In this document: one piece after another, positions 1 through 7,733 of the stretch
Layout: every line of letters starts with the position of its first letter
Numbering within the stretch: the stretch's first letter is position 1
DNA from: RGIG8597 sp050872545
GTDB taxonomy: Bacteria > Spirochaetota > GWE2-31-10
Length of the DNA stretch: 24,160 bases
NCBI GenBank assembly: GCA_050872545.1
Contig: JBNMHA010000031.1
Location: forward strand, 1-24,160
Direction of reading: 5' to 3'
Translations under genes and position numbers: made by a program
Notes under the pieces: generated by a model
The model's database searches: none
Told to the model about the DNA's origin: nothing
The model's input: only the letters and a program-made list of their open reading frames with translations

Positions 1-1
1 G

Positions 2-223
2 ATAAAAGCAACGAAGTCTGGTGACAGATATTACGTTGTTTCTTGGGGAGTAACAGATACTCTTTATTTCAGACCGCTGAGTTGCAAGAGCAGCAGCAAC
101 GGATATTTAATTTGGGCTTGGGGACAAAATGGAAGTGCGAAAGTTTTTCCGGGTGAAATTTCAGATTCAAAGTCTGATTATGAAACAAATTATCATGATA
201 GATTTGGCAAGAATTACAACTAG
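2..223 (+). CDS. C-terminal 73 residues of a protein continuing from upstream (possible surface carbohydrate-binding protein)
   Basis: An open frame enters from the left edge and ends at TAG 221-223, giving 73 residues. The visible tail is rich in aromatic residues and Ser, with the segments DTLYFRP and GYLIWAWGQNG. These recall the aromatic strands of starch-binding-type beta-sandwich modules. The next gene also ends in a domain with a similar segment (YIYAWVWGG), so the two may be related surface proteins in one operon. The stop codon is only 15 bases before the next ATG, and the Shine-Dalgarno of the next gene begins 2 bases after it, so co-transcription is very likely. No function can be assigned from this fragment alone. 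Confidence 0.7.
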   Translation: MKATKSGDRYYVVSWGVTDTLYFRPLSCKSSSNGYLIWAWGQNGSAKVFPGEISDSKSDYETNYHDRFGKNYN

Positions 224-238
224 CAAAGGAGTACAGTT

Positions 239-3200
239 ATGAGAAAAGCAAAAATTCTAAATATAATTGCATTGTTTATACTGATTGCAGGCTGTTCTCA
301 GCCGAATTTCTTTGTGGGCGGAGGTCAATCGCTTGACTTGGAGGCCCCTAAACTTACTCTTTTGACTCCGGCTAATTTCTCGTTTGTTCCGGCAAATTTT
401 TCTGTTGAAGGTATAGTTACGGACAATGTTGGTGTGGAAGAAGTCGTTGTAATAATATCTGGTAAGGACGGAGAAAAGGTAAAAACATGTAACGCTGCGA
501 TTTCCGGAGATAAGTTTAAAGCCGATATTACTGATTTCCCAAGCGGTGAATACAGTGTGGTTGTAAATGCGTATGATGAAGCACGCAATACATCTACAAC
601 ATCATCAAAATCAATTTCAATTACTGTTGATGCTGGAAGTTCAAGCTTGACGTTGCGAAAACCGCTTTTGTTTTCAAGTTTGTCGGAAGATGTTTTGAAC
701 TCAAAAAAATTTCATGTTTATGCAGACTTAGATTATTTTAAAAACGAAAAGTTTGAATTTTCCGGAACGGTAGAAGAAGACTACGGAGTCGGTGCTCTGA
801 CTTTGCAGCTGGAATTTGTCGGAAGCAATGAAGAAGGAGCTCTTTTTGATGCATCGGAAAGCAATCCTATAGTTTGGAATTACCGTGTTTTTAGAAAAAA
901 TGGAGAATATTACTATAATAACGGAAGCGAAGATGTGTCAGCGCAGGATTTGTTCAGTGGTTCACTGAATAATTTTTCTTTCAAAATTGACAGCAGTAAA
1001 ATTTTGATAGACGGTTCTCCATTGGATTATAACCTTAAACATTATTTTAAAGTTCGTATAATTGCAGAAAAGAAAACTGTTCCTGTAGAAAATTTTGATT
1101 TCTATCCGGGATATTTGTGTATTTATCCAAAGTCCGATGAACCTTGGGTTGTGCCGTCATTTGTAGAAGGGACTTCTTTTTCTGCAGGCAGCAGCATTTT
1201 CGGTGAAGTTTATGATGACGATGGTGTTTCAGAAAAAGGCATTTTTTACTGCATTGCAGCTAAGGATAAACCGCAGCCTAAACTTGAAGATTTCACAGCT
1301 GTCGGAAATGGTACAATCAGAAAAAATGTATTAACTTGGAAGATTGATCTGCAGAAAGATATTTTGCCCGGAAATTATAAATTGTGGTACTACGCTGTTG
1401 ATGAAACCGGAGTTTTTCCTAAGGAAAGTAAAGATTCATCGGAACCAGTTGTGTCTTGTCTGGAGTTTCTGGTTCCGGATCCCGGTCAGCCGATAAGTGA
1501 AGTCGAAATGTTTACCGGTACTGATAAAACAAAAAAAGCTTCTGAGTATCCAGCTGATTCTACAGGCAATTTTCTGCTTGCCGGAAGTGCTTACGATACT
1601 TCTGAGGTTCAGGCTGTTATTTTTGCTTGGGTGCCGCAGGGAACAGACGTTCCGAATTGGAAAAATACAGACTTGTCGGATAATATAGGTGAAGATTGGA
1701 GCAGTAACGGTGCGTTTATAGATGGCGTAAAATATTGGCGCATTCCGCTTGGAGAGTCGGAAAATACTACTGATGGACGTAAGCGTTATGATATTTCACT
1801 TCAATTAAATGATCGCAGTGATTTTATACTGGAAAATGGCACTGTAGAATACAGCAACAAATACTTTTATATCTTTACAAAAGGTGCAGATGACGCTGAG
1901 GGAAACAAAAAATTTACCATAATAAATTTTACTGTTCCTAAAGATTTAATGCCGCCTGAAGTTGAAGTAACGCAGCCAAGCAGCGATAATACCGAAAATG
2001 ATACAAGATTGCCTGTTAATTTTAAAATCAGTGCGTTTGACAATGAAAACATTGTAGATAAAGTTTATATTAATGCAGCCGGTATGACCGGAGAAAAAGA
2101 AGCGATACTGCAAAGTGACGGTTCTTGGGAAGTTGCGGTGGACAGCAGTGACTTTGTCGAAAGTCAAATAAACGAAGTAAAAAAGTTTATCGTGACAGCG
2201 CAAGACTTATACGGAAACAAAAAGCAGTCAATCAGAAGCCTTAAAATCAAAAATACATCGATTCCGGTAAGTAAAATAACTTCTGACGAAAATACTGTAA
2301 ATGTTACTAAAAGTAACGGAGAAATCGAAATCTATGTAATCGCAGATGATGTAATTACGAATGTAACCGGACAACCTCGTTTGAAATTGAATGTTGCTAA
2401 TTTGTTCGGCAGCAAATCTGTATATGCAGAATATAAAGAGTATTCGCCTTTAAGTTCGGAAAGCGGTAAAACGCAGCTTGTTTTTGTTTACACGATTTCA
2501 GACGGTGACGCAGCTTCTCCGCTGAATGTTGAAGCATTGGAATTAAACGGCGGAATTATTTCAAATGCTGCCGGAAACGGTATCAGCGGAAATATTCCTG
2601 TCAGCGGAGCAAATTCACTTAGAAACCGCAATATTATAATTGACACAACCGCACCGCAGATTCAATCAATAATCACATCGGTTCCGAAAGGTGCTTACGG
2701 AAAAGGAAGCAAAATTGATATTATAATCAGTTTCGACAGAGTGCTCGGAACTTTGGACAGCAGCGGAACTTCCTTTTTAGTTCTTAATACCGAATTTGGC
2801 GGAAAAACAATTTTGTTTGATTCTACTAAAGTCAGTGTATCAGGCAATACTGCCGTTTTTAATTATGAAGTATCAGACGGTGAAAATTCAGAAAACCTTG
2901 ATGTTCTGCGTTTTGAAAATAGCGGAATGATTGCCGATGAACGCGGAAATAAACCAACTGCGGCAAATTGTGAAGAAATGCTTGCAGGGTTCAGAGAAAT
3001 AATTGTGGATACAAAATTGCCTGAAATTGTATCTTACGGGGTAAACGGAATTTCCGGAAAAAAAGTTACCGATATAACTTACGATACGAATGTTAAATCA
3101 AAAATTGAAATTGAATTTAATGAAAGCGTAATGAAAAACAGCGGTTCAATCTTATTAGAACGTGTTTATAAATCATATCCGGCTGTAATTACTAATGAAG

Positions 3201-5638
3201 AAAAAGCAAGTTATGAAAGTATTAGAAGTTTTTCAGGGTGGGATACTTATTACATAAATCGCTGTATAGGAACTGTTAATAATAACGGAGTAGAACCGGA
3301 CAGAGAAGGCAAGTGGGTGCTCAAGTATAATTATAAACACGGAGCATACGCAAGTTATTCTGAGGCAGACAAAACAGATTCTATTGCCGGTGACGGTGTA
3401 GGTGCTTTATGGAATTACTTTGCGGATGTAAATGCAGCGTCAAATGAATGTCTTGACTACAACAGCATAAGAATTGATGTAAACAGTGGGTTGGTAGTTG
3501 TGGACGGAAAGAAAGTTACAATCACGCCGCCTAACAATTTACCAGAAGGTATTATGTTCTGCGTTAATGTAGGAAAAGGTGTTTTTCTGGACAGAGCAAA
3601 CAACGAGAATGCAGAAAGTAAGAACTGTAAATTTGAAACTGTTAATGCTGCGGCTCCTGTAATTCGTATCAACAAGCTTTCTGGAATGGAAAACGGCAGT
3701 CAACCTAAAAGTACGACTTTCAAAATAAGCAGTGAAACTTATAATGCATCTTATTATTATGGGCTTGCTTCTACTACAAACAGCGGAGATATTCCGTCAG
3801 CAACACCCGATATAAATAAAAAATACTCCAATGCTGTAAGTATAGGTGAAAACAACAGTAATGCTTATGTTTATAAAATATTTGCAAAAACAGAAAATGG
3901 TACCGGTCGTTACAGTAGTTTAACAAAAGAACTTGCGTTCAAGACTGTAATTTCAGGGCTTGACGATGGGGCTTTTGGGTCTGACAGTACTGGGGGACCT
4001 GCATCTACTACCGAATTTCCTTTGGAATGGGGAAAATATGTAAGATCAACCTCATCTTCCGGGGATATGTCTCAAGCAACAAGCGGTATTTTGTATAGTT
4101 GGCATATTATTAAAGATTTTCAGTATAAATCAGCTAAGAATTCCGGTGAATATGCATATCCATCAGCTTCTAATACTTCAGGTCTTGCTGGTGCAAAATG
4201 TGTTCGCGGTCAAAATCTAACCAGAACAACTTATACGGTAAGTGCTTCATACGATTGTAAAAGTAGTGAAGCTTTATATTTCGCTTTTACTAATTCCGCA
4301 TTAGCAGTAAAAGGTGTTCAAAGTGGCAATACTTGGACAACAATTCTTTCAAGTACTTCATCATCAAGTTTTTATGTTTATAAGGGACCGGCATCTTTAG
4401 GCGATTCGGTAAGTACTAATGATACATCGCTTGTTCGTTCTACTTCAAGTTTTTCTACTACAGCATCAATGCCGGTTAGTCCGAAATTTCCTACAGCAGA
4501 AACTTTGACGGCGACTTATACATGTGATTCAGGTGAAGCGTTGTATTTTACCGGAGATTTTTCTGGAGCAGAAAACAGTACAATTGCATTTAAAGGAACA
4601 TTAACAGGAACGAACAAATGGACATTTGATACTTATGGATTTACCGGAATGAAGTGGAAAGTTTTGAAAGATAGTTCTTCTCTCGGAAATTCTGTTGAAA
4701 TTTCAGGAAGTTCGCTGACTTCAATGAAAGGTACTTGTTCTTATCCGACTGTAAGCACAGTTCCGGTTTTCCCAGTACCTGTAACGTTGGAAGCTATTTA
4801 CAGTGGTGAGGGGAATATTTATTTCTCCGGTAAATTCCATGGTGCGGAAAATGGCTCTACTGCAATTAAAGGAACGCAGAATGGAAATACTTGGACTGTA
4901 AGCGTTACTTCGGATACAGATACATTTACTTGGTATGTATTAAAAGGAAAGAATAGTTCTGCTTCTGTAAGCAGCAGCAGTTTGTTAAAAATGAATGAAT
5001 CAGCAAGAACAGCTCCTACTGTTGTTTCTATAAGCAATCCGACTTTCCCTGAAGGAAGAATTGCTGTTAAATGTACCAATGTTGCAAGCAACGAAGCTGT
5101 TTATTTTGCTGGTAATTTTGATGACGGTTCTTCAACAGATGCTAAAAAAGGTACTAAATCAAGTACCGGAGAATGGTACCTTGATGTTTCTTATGGTACA
5201 AACGGAAGTTCTTTTACTTGGAGCGTCTATAAAGGAAGCAGTTCATACAGCAGTGCTGCTGTTGGCAGCCTTACTGCGCCGGAAGGAAGCAATTTATTTA
5301 CCGGAGTTGGAACTAAAACCGTAACCTTTGCTTCAGATATAACATTGACTGTAACTTCTAATGTAGACTGGATTTGGGATGCCAATGCTTATATTTATGC
5401 TTGGGTTTGGGGCGGAACGTATGGTGACGGAAAATATGTTCTATGTTCTAAAGCAAGTACTACATCTGTAAAAGTTATAATTGATGCCGGCGGATGTACA
5501 GGATTTAAACTTGTAAGACGACAAAGTACAATTTCAAATTTGACAACATGGACGGATGATATTTGGAATCAAACTAATGATATAACGTACTCAAGCAGTT
5601 CAAAAACTTATTCGACATCCTGGATTAAAACGTCATAA
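239..5638 (+). CDS. Giant multidomain lipoprotein with Ig-like modules, four tandem repeats and a starch-binding-like C-terminus
   Basis: This encodes 1799 residues. The N-terminus is a lipoprotein signal: basic residues, a hydrophobic stretch and a lipobox ending in Cys19 (LIAGC). A good Shine-Dalgarno (AAAGGAG, 225-231) fixes the start. About five modules carry the pattern G-x-V-x-D-D-x-G-V near residues 57, 175, 325, 450 and 590, typical of bacterial Ig-like domains. Two further modules (about 683-795 and 803-920) show the F-x-Y-x-V-S-D-G-x and G-x-I-x-D-x-x-G-N pattern of adhesin Ig-like repeats. Four ~90-residue tandem repeats start near 1330, 1420, 1515 and 1606, each with an ALYFTGDF-like strand, a KGT turn and a WKVLKG-like strand. 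The last ~105 residues (YIYAWVWGG, FKLVRR, IWNQTNDI) resemble CBM26-type starch-binding modules. It is probably a surface glycan-binding or adhesive lipoprotein. No catalytic domain was seen. Confidence 0.85.
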   Translation: MRKAKILNIIALFILIAGCSQPNFFVGGGQSLDLEAPKLTLLTPANFSFVPANFSVEGIVTDNVGVEEVVVIISGKDGEKVKTCNAAISGDKFKADITDFPSGEYSVVVNAYDEARNTSTTSSKSISITVDAGSSSLTLRKPLLFSSLSEDVLNSKKFHVYADLDYFKNEKFEFSGTVEEDYGVGALTLQLEFVGSNEEGALFDASESNPIVWNYRVFRKNGEYYYNNGSEDVSAQDLFSGSLNNFSFKIDSSKILIDGSPLDYNLKHYFKVRIIAEKKTVPVENFDFYPGYLCIYPKSDEPWVVPSFVEGTSFSAGSSIFGEVYDDDGVSEKGIFYCIAAKDKPQPKLEDFTAVGNGTIRKNVLTWKIDLQKDILPGNYKLWYYAVDETGVFPKESKDSSEPVVSCLEFLVPDPGQPISEVEMFTGTDKTKKASEYPADSTGNFLLAGSAYDTSEVQAVIFAWVPQGTDVPNWKNTDLSDNIGEDWSSNGAFIDGVKYWRIPLGESENTTDGRKRYDISLQLNDRSDFILENGTVEYSNKYFYIFTKGADDAEGNKKFTIINFTVPKDLMPPEVEVTQPSSDNTENDTRLPVNFKISAFDNENIVDKVYINAAGMTGEKEAILQSDGSWEVAVDSSDFVESQINEVKKFIVTAQDLYGNKKQSIRSLKIKNTSIPVSKITSDENTVNVTKSNGEIEIYVIADDVITNVTGQPRLKLNVANLFGSKSVYAEYKEYSPLSSESGKTQLVFVYTISDGDAASPLNVEALELNGGIISNAAGNGISGNIPVSGANSLRNRNIIIDTTAPQIQSIITSVPKGAYGKGSKIDIIISFDRVLGTLDSSGTSFLVLNTEFGGKTILFDSTKVSVSGNTAVFNYEVSDGENSENLDVLRFENSGMIADERGNKPTAANCEEMLAGFREIIVDTKLPEIVSYGVNGISGKKVTDITYDTNVKSKIEIEFNESVMKNSGSILLERVYKSYPAVITNEEKASYESIRSFSGWDTYYINRCIGTVNNNGVEPDREGKWVLKYNYKHGAYASYSEADKTDSIAGDGVGALWNYFADVNAASNECLDYNSIRIDVNSGLVVVDGKKVTITPPNNLPEGIMFCVNVGKGVFLDRANNENAESKNCKFETVNAAAPVIRINKLSGMENGSQPKSTTFKISSETYNASYYYGLASTTNSGDIPSATPDINKKYSNAVSIGENNSNAYVYKIFAKTENGTGRYSSLTKELAFKTVISGLDDGAFGSDSTGGPASTTEFPLEWGKYVRSTSSSGDMSQATSGILYSWHIIKDFQYKSAKNSGEYAYPSASNTSGLAGAKCVRGQNLTRTTYTVSASYDCKSSEALYFAFTNSALAVKGVQSGNTWTTILSSTSSSSFYVYKGPASLGDSVSTNDTSLVRSTSSFSTTASMPVSPKFPTAETLTATYTCDSGEALYFTGDFSGAENSTIAFKGTLTGTNKWTFDTYGFTGMKWKVLKDSSSLGNSVEISGSSLTSMKGTCSYPTVSTVPVFPVPVTLEAIYSGEGNIYFSGKFHGAENGSTAIKGTQNGNTWTVSVTSDTDTFTWYVLKGKNSSASVSSSSLLKMNESARTAPTVVSISNPTFPEGRIAVKCTNVASNEAVYFAGNFDDGSSTDAKKGTKSSTGEWYLDVSYGTNGSSFTWSVYKGSSSYSSAAVGSLTAPEGSNLFTGVGTKTVTFASDITLTVTSNVDWIWDANAYIYAWVWGGTYGDGKYVLCSKASTTSVKVIIDAGGCTGFKLVRRQSTISNLTTWTDDIWNQTNDITYSSSSKTYSTSWIKTS

Positions 5639-5660
5639 CAGGGAGGAAACTCCTTGTTAT
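5635..5660 (+). terminator. GNRA-capped hairpin overlapping the lipoprotein stop codon
   Basis: An 11-bp stem (5635-5645 with 5650-5660, one G-T pair) closes on a GAAA tetraloop. The lipoprotein TAA stop lies inside the 5' arm. No T-run follows, so alone it is not a standard terminator. It may stabilise the mRNA 3' end or act with the stronger hairpin 17 bases downstream. Confidence 0.5.
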
Positions 5661-5676
5661 GAATGCGTAATAAAAC

Positions 5677-5725
5677 AAAAAAACACAATGTACCAAATTG
5701 CGGATAATGTACATTGTGTTTTTTT
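5677..5725. terminator. Bidirectional rho-independent terminator between convergent genes
   Basis: A perfect 17-bp inverted repeat (5677-5693 with 5709-5725) surrounds a 15-base loop. Seven A on the left and seven T on the right give a U-tract on either strand. It lies between the plus-strand lipoprotein and the convergent minus-strand YciO-like gene, ending one base before that gene's stop codon, so it can serve both. Confidence 0.9.
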
Positions 5726-5726
5726 A

Positions 5727-6374
5727 TCAGTCTTCAAAAATTCCGATTCCCTGCCTTATGATTTGTGGCTGATTTTGAGTAAGATCTACTACAGTTGAAA
5801 GAATTTTAGGCAGTCCGTCGCATGACACATCTTCAATTATTGCTTCAACCCCCTGATTTTCAAGTACAAGAAGTTCCTTGCCGTATTCATAAAGATTCTC
5901 CTCTGCAAAAGCCGCATCCCACCAATGATTGTTTTCCATTTGCTTTGAAGCTGTAATGGCGAAAACCGGAGCCTGCAGTTCTTCCAATATTGCAATAGGA
6001 ATCGGATTTGTCGGAATTCTTACGCCAAGTTCTTTGCGCTTCATATCAATTTTTTTTTGTGTACTGCGCAGTGCCGGAAGCAGAAAAACAAATGGTCCGG
6101 GACAGTAATGTTTTAGAATTTTAAAATTTGCATTGCTGAATTCTACAAACTGATTGATTGTAGAAAGAGACGAGCATACGAGCGTAAAAACAAATGTATT
6201 TATTCCGCCTTTTAAGTTTTTAAGTTTTTTTATTGCGTTTTTGGAATCTATGTGGGCAAATAAGCTCCAGTTTGTATCTGTAGGACACGCAATAATTCCG
6301 TCATTACGCAAAATTTCGCATACTCTTTTTATTGCACGTTTATCAATATTATTTTTTATAACTTGTTCAATCAT
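5727..6374 (-). CDS. Sua5/YciO/YrdC/YwlC family protein, YciO-like
   Basis: This 215-residue protein spans the whole length of a YrdC-fold domain. Visible family features are PTDT at residues 31-34, a Pro-Gly-Pro segment (CPGPFVFLL) and KRKELGVRIPTNPI, which closely matches the corresponding part of E. coli YciO. The canonical threonylcarbamoyl-AMP synthase motif (KRP...PL) is replaced by LKNLKGGINTFVFTL, again as in YciO. It is therefore more likely a YciO-type nucleotide/RNA-binding relative than the tRNA t6A enzyme TsaC/Sua5, although the family can be hard to separate. The AGGAGG Shine-Dalgarno (6380-6385, minus strand) sits 5 bases before the ATG. It is a single gene, divergent from the membrane cluster. 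Confidence 0.85.
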   Translation of the reverse strand: MIEQVIKNNIDKRAIKRVCEILRNDGIIACPTDTNWSLFAHIDSKNAIKKLKNLKGGINTFVFTLVCSSLSTINQFVEFSNANFKILKHYCPGPFVFLLPALRSTQKKIDMKRKELGVRIPTNPIPIAILEELQAPVFAITASKQMENNHWWDAAFAEENLYEYGKELLVLENQGVEAIIEDVSCDGLPKILSTVVDLTQNQPQIIRQGIGIFED

Positions 6375-6446
6375 ATTTTCCTCCTATCTGTTAAAGATAT
6401 TTGAATGTATCAAAATAATGTAAAAAAAGAAATCACAAAAAAGCTC

Positions 6447-6475
6447 TTTAAAATAGAATTATTATTGTTTATACT
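6447..6475 (+). promoter_or_regulatory. Candidate sigma-70-type promoter of the membrane/lipid-transport cluster
   Basis: TTTAAA (6447-6452) and TATACT (6470-6475) are separated by 17 bases. They match the -35 and -10 consensus at 4 of 6 and 5 of 6 positions. This lies about 80 bases before the first gene of the cluster, in the only sizeable gap upstream of it. Confidence 0.5.
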
Positions 6476-6492
6476 GACTGCAATCTAACAGT

Positions 6493-6525
6493 ATGTAATT
6501 TTTGAATATATTTTCAAGGTTACAT
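6493..6525 (+). promoter_or_regulatory. Inverted repeat in the leader of the membrane cluster
   Basis: ATGTAA (6493-6498) pairs with TTACAT (6520-6525), and inside it TTGAA (6502-6506) pairs with TTCAA (6513-6517). T-G wobbles can bridge the two stems. A second small hairpin, CTCAA/TTGAG (6527-6540), lies just before the gene. The repeat could be an operator downstream of the candidate promoter or an RNA leader structure. No regulator is identified. Confidence 0.35.
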
Positions 6526-6554
6526 GCTCAATTTGTTGAGTAAAGAAGTAGTAA

Positions 6555-7718
6555 ATGAAATATTATACTAGGATAACAGTGCGTTTTTTGCTGCTGCAAC
6601 TGATTGTTTTTGCGGTTATGTTTGCGTATCTTTTTTTGGTAAATCTTTTGCCTATTGCCTCGTGCAGTTATTCTTTTTTGGATTTAAAAGAAATCGGGCG
6701 TGTGATATTTTTGCCGTCATTTTGTGTATCTTTTCTTAACAGTTCATTGATTTCATTGTTTTTGTATTCTTTTATGATTGTAGATCATGAGCATTCGTGT
6801 CTTTTTTCTGTGAAAATAATTCCTTTTTTTATATCCCTTTTATTCTTCATTATTTTCTTTTGTTTGTGGCATCCTAATGTAGAAAATTCTTCTGTGCATT
6901 ATAAAGGCAATGATGCGCGTTTTTTTGTTGATTCGGGAGCGTTTTTTCAATATTACGGAGAGCCGAAAAAGCAGTTCAGTCAGGATGAATTTGAGAGTTT
7001 AATAAATAAAGTCGGAAAGAAAGATAAAAAACTGCTGATGAAAAACTATTCTCAAAACCGTGTGAACGGAGATTTTCTCTTGAATGAAGATTTGCTTGCT
7101 GTTGACAGATTTTTGCTGCGCAGATGTTTGTCACTGAACAATGAAAACGAGAATATAAAAATGTTTTTCGGTCGTGTGGAAAAAGACTGTATTTATGATG
7201 CAGTAATATCTTTGCCGGAACAAGTTTTGTCATTTAAAAAATTGTCTATTGTTTTTCATTCTTATGATGAAATGGAACTTTTAGTTCCGATTGAAAATGA
7301 AGTGAAAAGTTTTGCTTTTGAAAAGAAGCAGAACGCATTTTTTTCTAATTCACGCTACGCATTTGCGGCGGCTCTTGTTTATAAAAACGATGAAATGATT
7401 CTGCCGTTTTTTAATATGTATTCGATTGTATCTATCGGGCTTTGGATGGTTATTACATTCATGATTTTGACATTTTCCGGGTGGATTTACATAAAAGAAT
7501 ATCCTTTGATTTCAGTAGTTTTTAACTTTTTGCTGATGGTTGTATTTTACCTTTGTGTTCCGCCGATTTTGGAATGGTATCATGTTTTTGTTGAGAATTT
7601 TTCATCGGAAATATTTGTTAAGTTGCGATATATAATTTTCTTTTTCGTTTTTTCTGGAATTTTGTTTGTTATAAACTTAGCCAGATGGTTTTCTTATAAG
7701 AAAGAGAAAAGAATCTGA
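6555..7718 (+). CDS. Uncharacterised membrane protein, three membrane segments at each end (LptF/LptG-like shape)
   Basis: This 387-residue protein is not recognised by sequence. Hydrophobic segments lie near residues 8-32, 50-77 and 84-104, then a ~185-residue soluble, mixed-charge region, then segments near 291-312, 318-340 and 353-377, ending in a basic tail (SYKKEKRI). Three helices, a soluble domain and three helices at ~360-390 residues is the layout of LptF/LptG, the permeases of lipopolysaccharide export. The sequence similarity is too weak to claim that family. It is the first gene of a five-gene cluster with MlaE-, MlaF- and MlaD-like proteins, which suggests a role in envelope lipid transport. 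No strong Shine-Dalgarno is visible before the ATG. Confidence 0.75.
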   Translation: MKYYTRITVRFLLLQLIVFAVMFAYLFLVNLLPIASCSYSFLDLKEIGRVIFLPSFCVSFLNSSLISLFLYSFMIVDHEHSCLFSVKIIPFFISLLFFIIFFCLWHPNVENSSVHYKGNDARFFVDSGAFFQYYGEPKKQFSQDEFESLINKVGKKDKKLLMKNYSQNRVNGDFLLNEDLLAVDRFLLRRCLSLNNENENIKMFFGRVEKDCIYDAVISLPEQVLSFKKLSIVFHSYDEMELLVPIENEVKSFAFEKKQNAFFSNSRYAFAAALVYKNDEMILPFFNMYSIVSIGLWMVITFMILTFSGWIYIKEYPLISVVFNFLLMVVFYLCVPPILEWYHVFVENFSSEIFVKLRYIIFFFVFSGILFVINLARWFSYKKEKRI

Positions 7719-7724
7719 AAGGAA
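7718..7724 (+). promoter_or_regulatory. Ribosome binding site deciding the start of the 712-residue protein
   Basis: AAAGGAA at 7718-7724 has a normal 9-base spacing to ATG 7734 and no spacing to the upstream in-frame TTG 7725, so the ATG is chosen. Confidence 0.7.
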
Positions 7725-7733
7725 TTGAAAAAA

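Noticed and set aside
4229..5318. Repeated units that might suggest a CRISPR or mobile repeat
   Set aside because: The repetition is at protein level in one frame, diverged in DNA, and part of the lipoprotein.
7725..7733. TTG start for the 712-residue protein
   Set aside because: It directly touches the ribosome site, whereas ATG 7734 has proper spacing.
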